Shown in pieces: positions 58,141 to 64,000 of a stretch of DNA of 64,000 bases; the stretch's first letter is position 1, and each line of letters begins with the position of its first letter. The stretch comes from Hymenopus coronatus (Eukaryota; Arthropoda; Insecta; Mantodea; Hymenopodidae). A program made the translations under genes and the position numbers. Location of the stretch: NCBI GenBank assembly GCA_030762935.1, contig CM060898.1, positions 99,083,281 to 99,147,280 of the forward strand, given 5' to 3'. A model generated the notes under the pieces. The model was given only the letters and a program-made list of their open reading frames with translations, was not told the origin of the DNA and searched no databases.

Positions 58141-59370
58141 TATGAGGGTGGTCTGAAAATTTTCTGCCTTGCCCAGAAATCACAGCAGTAGTCACATGAT
58201 TTTTCCCCCTTACATTGGTACAGGTGTTAGTAGACACCACGTAAATTTGCAAGCAGCAGTAAACTGAAGGCAGTCATTGAAAGCAGTTTTGGTGTGAGTG
58301 GTGTTGAAAATGGAAAAATTGGAGCTTCATGTAGGGATTAAATTCTGATTAAAAGGAGGTTTAACAAAGTGAAATTCATTTGCAGCTTGTAAATGTGTAT
58401 GACAATACTTCACCTTCAGTTTCCAATGTCAAGAAATGGGTGACTGAGTTTAAACATCGCCATGAAAACATCCAAAATGACCATGTGAAGAACATTAAGA
58501 AACTGCAACCATACCAGAAATCATTGACAAAAACCATGACATGGTTTTGGAAGATCAGCTTCTAAAGATGCGTGAAATTGATAATGCTGTAGGGATATCA
58601 AAGGAGCGCGTTGTTCATATCTTGCACCGGAATTGTACATGAGAAAGCTTTGCACAAGATCACAAACGTATTCATGTGACACTTTACAAAAAAGTGCTTG
58701 GCGCTTTTTAATAAAAACAAAAGTGACTTTTGCATTGGTATGTCACAATGGATGAAACTTGGACTCACCACTACATACCCAAAACCAAACAGTAGTCTAG
58801 GCAGTGGATAGAAGCTGGTTCTTCAGCTCCAAAAAATGCGAGGATGGTAACATTGGTGAGAAAGTTTGTGGCATCAGTGTTTTGGGACAGGAAAGGAATT
58901 TTGTTGATTGACTATCTTGAACAAGGTAACACCATAACTGGAAAATATTATTCTGACTTCTAATGAAGCTGGACACAAGCATTTGTGAAAACAGACCCAG
59001 CTTAAAGGAGAAGAAAATCATTTTCTGTCAAGACAATGCACCTGTTCACAAAAGTGTCATGGTAATGGGGAAATTGAGGGATCTGCACTATGAAGTGCAG
59101 GAACATCCACCCTATTCCCTAAATTTGGCTCCCTCGAACTTCTATCTATTCTCAAAACTGAAGAAATTCCTCATTGGCCAGCCATTGAGACTGTAGATAG
59201 GTACTTTGCAGCCCTTCCAGAGGAACATTACAGGGTGGGGATAATGGCATTGGAACACCACAGGATGAAATGTATTGTTATTAAAGGAGATTATGTTGAA
59301 AAATAAAGCTTTTTTGAAAACATAAATTGTCTTCACTATCAAGCCGATAACTTTTCAGACCACCCTCATA
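58141..59370 (+). mobile_element. mariner transposon, complete ends, inactive
   Basis: Terminal inverted repeats tatgagggtggtctgaaaa (58141) and ttttcagaccaccctcata (ending 59370) with TA at both borders; 1.23 kb, the usual mariner size. Transposase pieces in order: SNVKKWVTEFKH (helix-turn-helix), a catalytic DETWTHHYIPKTK-like stretch near 58745 read across frames, IFCQDNAPVHKSV (second Asp), and YSLNLAPSNFYLF where YSPDLAPSDFFLF is expected, so the third catalytic Asp is Asn. Ends KCIVIKGDYVEK and stop at about 59305. Several stops and frameshifts besides. Confidence 0.92.
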
Positions 59371-59489
59371 TATAAAGAAGGTAACAAAAAATGTGTAGTT
59401 ACCTAAATAACTCCCAACAGCTGCTTTTTGCTGTTGATTTAATTATAGTTCTAATAACTCTTTTTTTTTTTGAATTTTGACTACAGCAT

Positions 59490-59850
59490 TACATATTACT
59501 GAATTTCCCCAAAACAGCCAATAAGATTATGAGTGAATTGAAGGTTGAATAATAGAGAATCCGTAAAGAATCTATGCTTAATATTTCTAAAAATAATCTG
59601 ATTGCAAAACAAATGTTGATCAATGATATTAATAATATCTCAATATGCTCACACCATTTCAAACTTTCATCAATATAAAGACCAAGGAACTTTGTTGCAT
59701 TTCTTCATTTAATAGGTTTGTTTCTGAGATAAATAATTTGGTTATTTAAATTCCTGTTTTGGTTATGATGGAAGAGGACAGCAACTGTTTTATCTTCATT
59801 AACTATTGGCCTATTCCTTTCAAACAACTTTTTTAAGTAATCAAATACAC
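59490..59850 (-). mobile_element. LINE RT C-terminal fragment
   Basis: Minus strand: RPIVNEDKTVAVLF, NNQIIYLRNKPIK, then NATKFLGLYIDESLKWCEHI, a signature after the palm in CR1/Jockey RTs (FLGI.ID..L.W..HI), and RLFLEILSIDSLRILYYSTF. May belong to the same family as 24645-25215, which covers the preceding RT segment. Confidence 0.75.
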
Positions 59851-59956
59851 AATGACACTCAGGTATTCTTCATGGCCATGTAAATAAAACCATGCTTCAA
59901 CCCCCCCCCCCCCAAAATTAAACACAGATGAATAGAACAATTATCATCACTATCCT

Positions 59957-60232
59957 TTGGTAGTGATTGGAAAGGATGTACGAAGAATGGTAGAACAAAA
60001 ACTGTTATATGCTTTAGAAATATGTAGGGCTTCAGAATTTAACAAAAATGTAGATCATATGCAGATTATTCTGCAGAGAATTTTTAGAATTGTTGAAGTC
60101 AGTACTACAAGCTATAGCATTGGTAGAATTGGGAAAAACAGGGAAGAAAGCGATAACTGTAGACTGGAATTCTCAAAGATGCTAAGTGCCAAAATTTCCA
60201 ATATTGAGATATTTCTTAGAATAGTGCTTTAA
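59957..60232 (+). other. 91-codon ORF, possibly LINE ORF1-derived
   Basis: Starts MVVIGKDVRRMVEQKLLYAL and includes YSIGRIGKNREESD. Some LINE ORF1 or endonuclease-linked proteins contain a similar hydrophobic-RxG-basic stretch (for example VxRxGxxxxxRPxxxxF), but this is a weak resemblance. No conserved catalytic residues. Confidence 0.25.
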
Positions 60233-60639
60233 GCCAAAGCCATTTTCCTCTAAAAAACATATATTCCTATTCATCATCTTTGAGTTGAAACTGATGGCAA
60301 CAGATAACACAACACATTTCAGAAGAAATCCAATGTGAATTTACCACTTTTTGTAACTTCAAATTTAAATGTTAATGTATATGCTTCTAAGCTCCATATT
60401 ATTAAATGCATAGTAAAGACTCCACTAAGAATACTTCAGTTTGATATAGTTCCATGTAAAAGAATAAATGAAAATAGCTAAAGCACAAATTATTCATAAC
60501 TAAAAAATAATTTTTTGGCACTAAATACCTTAGAGATTTTCCAGTTCTCAATTAAGGAATGAATTTTGATGCCTTCAAAGCAAAGACACAAAATATATTA
60601 AAAATGTGTGTAACTCAACAGAAGATAAACTTCAAATAA

Positions 60640-61235
60640 AAATTCATGTTGGGCAAGGATAGAAAAGATAGGAAGGGCAATTACAGGGAAAAGATGGCAA
60701 TGGTTTTTTAAAAGTGGTGAGAAATAGGATAGAAGATATTGAAAAACAAGAAATATGGGGAAGCCCTGAAAACATAAAAATCTTTGGATCTGTGTAGAAT
60801 GGCACCCAAGAGATATTGGAAATAGGAGGTTATGTCAATATGCAGCAGTCTGAAAAGGGAGGGTTTAGTATGGGTAAGAACAAGGGCAATGTTCCCAGTC
60901 AGATAAGAGGAGATAACCAGGAATATGTGCCATTTGCAGAAAAAAGGATAATAAAATTCATTACTTAGTAGAATGAAGAGAGTTAGAAATATGTGGATAG
61001 GACTTTTGAAGTTCAAAATGGGGCAAAATATTCAAGGAAATTATAGGTATAAAAATCGTTAGAAGAGTTAAAGTAGAGAAAATAATTAAGGTTCTTGGCA
61101 AATTTATAAGGAAAATAAAAGAGAAATGGTCAAAGAAAGTAAAAAGAAATCAAGGGGAGTAGAAGAGGGAGTGTGAGAGAAAGAATAAGAAAAGGAAGAA
61201 TTACAGAAAGAGAAAGGAAAGGGGAAAAAAAATAT
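60640..61235 (+). repeat. Purine-rich tract
   Basis: About 600 bp in which the plus strand is strongly A+G biased, ending in agaaagagaaaggaaagggg. The long minus-strand ORF (60708-61016) reflects this composition. It ends at the 5' border of a CHR copy. Confidence 0.7.
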
Positions 61236-61236
61236 G

Positions 61237-62181
61237 ACATGTTCCATTCACATGACTTTTTCTATATCTCTATAACAAATTGTTGTTAATAAGCTTATTC
61301 TTTTATTTATTTCATGCTAATCGAGAAAAATTAGCAGAAATAGTCTTATGTCTTGCTTTATTGTAAGTAGAAGTGAAATAAAGGAGTACTATAGGTTAAA
61401 GTGAAAGCCAAAAGCTGATTGCTATGTGACTGAAGTTCGTTTTTTGTATGGACACGAGTTGGCAAATTCCTGTATGAGAAAAGTATAAGTTTTTCAAATC
61501 TGAAACTAAAAACAAGGAATATCACTAAAACAATCAACTCCACGAAAAAAATGTATATAACATAAATTGTGTGTTTTAACGTGCTCTACATTTTTTGTGT
61601 GTTAAGTTTTTGTCCATCTCTTACGGTTTAGTAGTTATGCAAAATTCATCCAGAATAAAGTAGTCTTCAGAGTATATTCCCAGAAAATTCAAGATATACA
61701 TTTTATTTGTCAGGTAGATATCTTTAATATATGATATTTTAATCAAAATTGTTAGAGCTACTTTTTAGAAATTCAAAATTTTCAAAAAAAGTTCCATATA
61801 AAGGGTAGTTGGGAGGGGGGGATTTTCTTGAAAATCTTTTGTGTTGCATCCTTGGAAGATACCAAACCTAAATACCAAGGCTGGTTTTTAACAGAATTTT
61901 CGTTTTTGAGCTATGCTACACACACACACACACACACGCACACGCACACGCACACACGCTCACCCACGCGCGCAGGCACACGCACATGCACATGCACATC
62001 CTCACCCTCTCACACTCACATACTCCCTCTCTCACACACTCACACTTTTCTAAAAATGCTTTTTTTGCATTCAGGAGGTCTCAAAACATGTATTTCTGGT
62101 GAAATCTCTGTATGGAATTTTTGGATACATTACAATATCTTCTCTATACACTATGTACATAGCATGTATGGAGAAAGTAAT
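61237..62181 (+). repeat. CHR repeat, complete, with long CA/CACG run
   Basis: 5' end atgacatgttccattcacat; CA-rich run at about 61917-62046; 3' end ctctatacactatgtacata, then gtatggagaaagtaa. Best copy with conserved body on the right side of the window. Confidence 0.88.
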
Positions 62182-62439
62182 AAAGGCTAACCGAAAGCCA
62201 AAAGTTCAGCTTGCCATAGACAAAGTAGCCTTTAAAGAAAAGGTGGATAGGACTCAATACCAAAATGTAAATAGGTTTAAAATTGACATAATAGTACGTA
62301 AAATTTGCTATGATTAAGGTTAGTCCTATGTATGTACTTACCAGTTAATAAATAATAAGAAAATAAATATAAACATTTTTATGTGTTTGGTACAAATAAA
62401 TATATTATTATTAACATTAACCAATAACCTACTGCAGAA

Positions 62440-62890
62440 ATTAAATTAATTCTACTCATATTGTCACATGGTGCAATTCCTGAGCTACAATTATCTTATA
62501 AGGTTTTAATTTTAAACTTTAGCACAATTCCAAGCTGAGGCTTGCAAAACTCCTAATTCCTGTGCAAGCTTTTCAGAGATTTCTTTGGACTTCATTCTGA
62601 CTTTTCTCTGATGTCGTTGAATTTTTCTCTATACGAACACAGCAGTTTATTTTTGATTTATTACCAAGAATAGATCCCATATCTCTAAATTCACAAGATA
62701 GTGAATCTGTTTCTCTGTGAGATGCAGAAACACCACTCTATAAACTGCTATCTCACTCTTCCACAAGTTGGTTGTCACATAGGAATTATACATGAAGATT
62801 CTGGGTGCTAATGTATGTGGAATGTTTGGAAAAATAACAGCAGAAACATGCTACAACATTAAAATATGTGGTCTCACCAGTTATTCAAGA
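62440..62890 (-). repeat. Unclassified repeat related to 44170-45400
   Basis: Shares tactgcagaaatta, tctactcatattg, ccaagctgaggcttgcaaa and gtgcaagcttttcagagatt with the 44-45 kb locus, in the same order. Minus strand reads MKSKEISEKLAQELGVLQAS. The 44-kb relative sits just upstream of a mariner start, so this may be a transposon 5' region. Confidence 0.55.
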
Positions 62891-63017
62891 CTTTCTTGAG
62901 CTGAATAGTTGACATATGTTGAGTAGCAAAAGTGTTGGTGAAACAGAGCTGGTTAGAAACAAAGAGTGCAAGCAATTCCCTGCAATATAACCACATATCC
63001 AAACAAACACTATATAC

Positions 63018-63265
63018 AAAAGAATTTGAGTCAGTTTTTGTAACACAAACATCACTTATTTTTACTTACTGGAACCGTTTTCAGGAACTCTTGTTCCCAT
63101 TTTCAACCCTTAATTCTGACTAACTCTTGCTTCGTTGGTGTCTACGACTACAGTCCGAGCATTTAATTTCATAAATTCCTGGTTTTTTTGTTTGTGGGAA
63201 TAGAATCTTTTAAATTTTAAAAATAAGTGATGTTTGTGTTACAAATTGACTCAAATTCTTTTGTT
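63018..63265. repeat. Inverted repeat (~45-bp arms) around a Penelope-like fragment
   Basis: caaaagaatttgagtcag...cacaaacatcacttattttt at 63018-63062 is inverted at 63220-63265. The loop on the minus strand reads FPQTKKPGIYEIKCSDC, the GIY motif of a Penelope-type endonuclease. Confidence 0.7.
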
Positions 63266-63645
63266 TTTAATTTAATCACATCACTGTCACAAGCTTCTTT
63301 GCATATTTACAAGATTTCAATTCAAGCACTCTATATTTTAAAAATAGCAAAACCTGCGTATCAGAATATGCTTGAAATCCATGACTTGTCTTTATAAAAG
63401 ACATTGGAAATAAGAATTCAGGAACTTGTTACCAAAGATATCAAATTACTACATTTTTTCTTGCAAAAGGTACCAAATCCCATGCTGCAAAATATACCAA
63501 AGCCTCTTTAAAGTTCATAGCAAGACATATTAAGTATATGGTATTTAGGTATAAATTCCACCCAGATCCATTTTATAAGAAATGGTGGAGGAATTTAATG
63601 TTAAGGAAAGTTAAATTTTTGTTCTTGGTTATGCTAAGCAAAGCA

Positions 63646-63763
<118 letters not shown>

Positions 63764-64000
63764 GTATTATAGTTAAGTATATCTTCTTAAAAGCAATTCA
63801 CAATGAAAATCACAAAAGTTATTATTATTATTGTTGTTGTGTATTTTGTTGTTTTTTTAAGTGTTGTTCGATTATGAGTAAAATTTGTACACTATTTTAG
63901 TACATTTTATGGCAAAAAGTACCAACTCCAAAATTAAATTTCTAATAACTATACAGTGTTATTATGGAATATCTTAAATGCTTTACACAATTCATTTCAA

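Noticed and set aside
61828..62190. 120-codon ORF rich in His and Thr
   Set aside because: It is CHR sequence translated across its CA microsatellite.

Overview
This is a eukaryotic, AT-rich, intron-dominated window with no bacterial features. It carries one host gene, on the plus strand: five exons of an orthologue of DEF8 (differentially expressed in FDCP 8), from the start codon at 10979 to the last visible splice donor at 57520/57521. The exons sum to 1101 nt (367 codons) spread over 46.5 kb. They join in frame at canonical GT/AG sites and give the DEF8 order: acidic N-terminus, charged helix, C1 zinc finger, Cys-rich linker, and the start of the Rubicon-homology (DUF4206) region. The last exon(s), expected to carry the C-terminal zinc cluster, lie beyond 64000. 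The transposon mix (mariner/Tc1, Penelope-like, piggyBac, several LINE clades, tRNA-SINEs) with very long introns suggests an arthropod, plausibly a chelicerate. That is inference; no species marker was found.

Almost everything else is mobile-element debris. The most abundant item is a non-coding repeat of about 0.9-1.1 kb, labelled here CHR (CTCTA-hairpin repeat). It has about 22 full or partial copies on both strands and covers roughly a fifth of the window. Full copies carry short inverted ends (ACTTTCTCTA / TAGAGAAAGT), an internal CA microsatellite and a near-palindromic hairpin just before the 3' end. That layout recalls non-autonomous Helentron/HINE elements, but I cannot assign the class without searches.

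Layout. 1-5347: CHR copies, SINE-C and an inverted CHR pair. 5348-8727: a both-ends-truncated LINE with gag zinc knuckles, endonuclease and RT. 8728-10440: a CHR copy abutting a histone H2B fragment, which abuts a Penelope-like element. 10979-11140: DEF8 exon 1. Intron 1 (11141-26933): a long-inverted-repeat element with a 9-bp target repeat, SINE-A and SINE-E, a 4-kb degenerate LINE holding a nested SINE and a nested long-TIR Tc1/mariner-type element, a pogo/Tigger-like tail, CHR copies, a palindrome, an RT fragment and a mariner deletion derivative. 26934-27243: exon 2. Intron 2 (27244-34045): a piggyBac-like element with TTAA duplications, a Tc1 pseudogene, and a head-to-tail CHR array. 34046-34210: exon 3. 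Intron 3 (34211-53143): CHR copies, SINEs, four mariner remnants, a second Penelope-like element, a 74-bp minisatellite and a 334-bp tandem duplication. 53144-53385: exon 4. Intron 4 holds a CHR copy. 57299-57520: exon 5. The start of intron 5 holds a complete but dead mariner, LINE fragments, a CHR copy and a long ATT/T microsatellite.

SINE-A to SINE-E and CHR are labels made up here for recognisable families. Boundaries of repeats are usually good to about 10-30 bp; splice junctions are exact.
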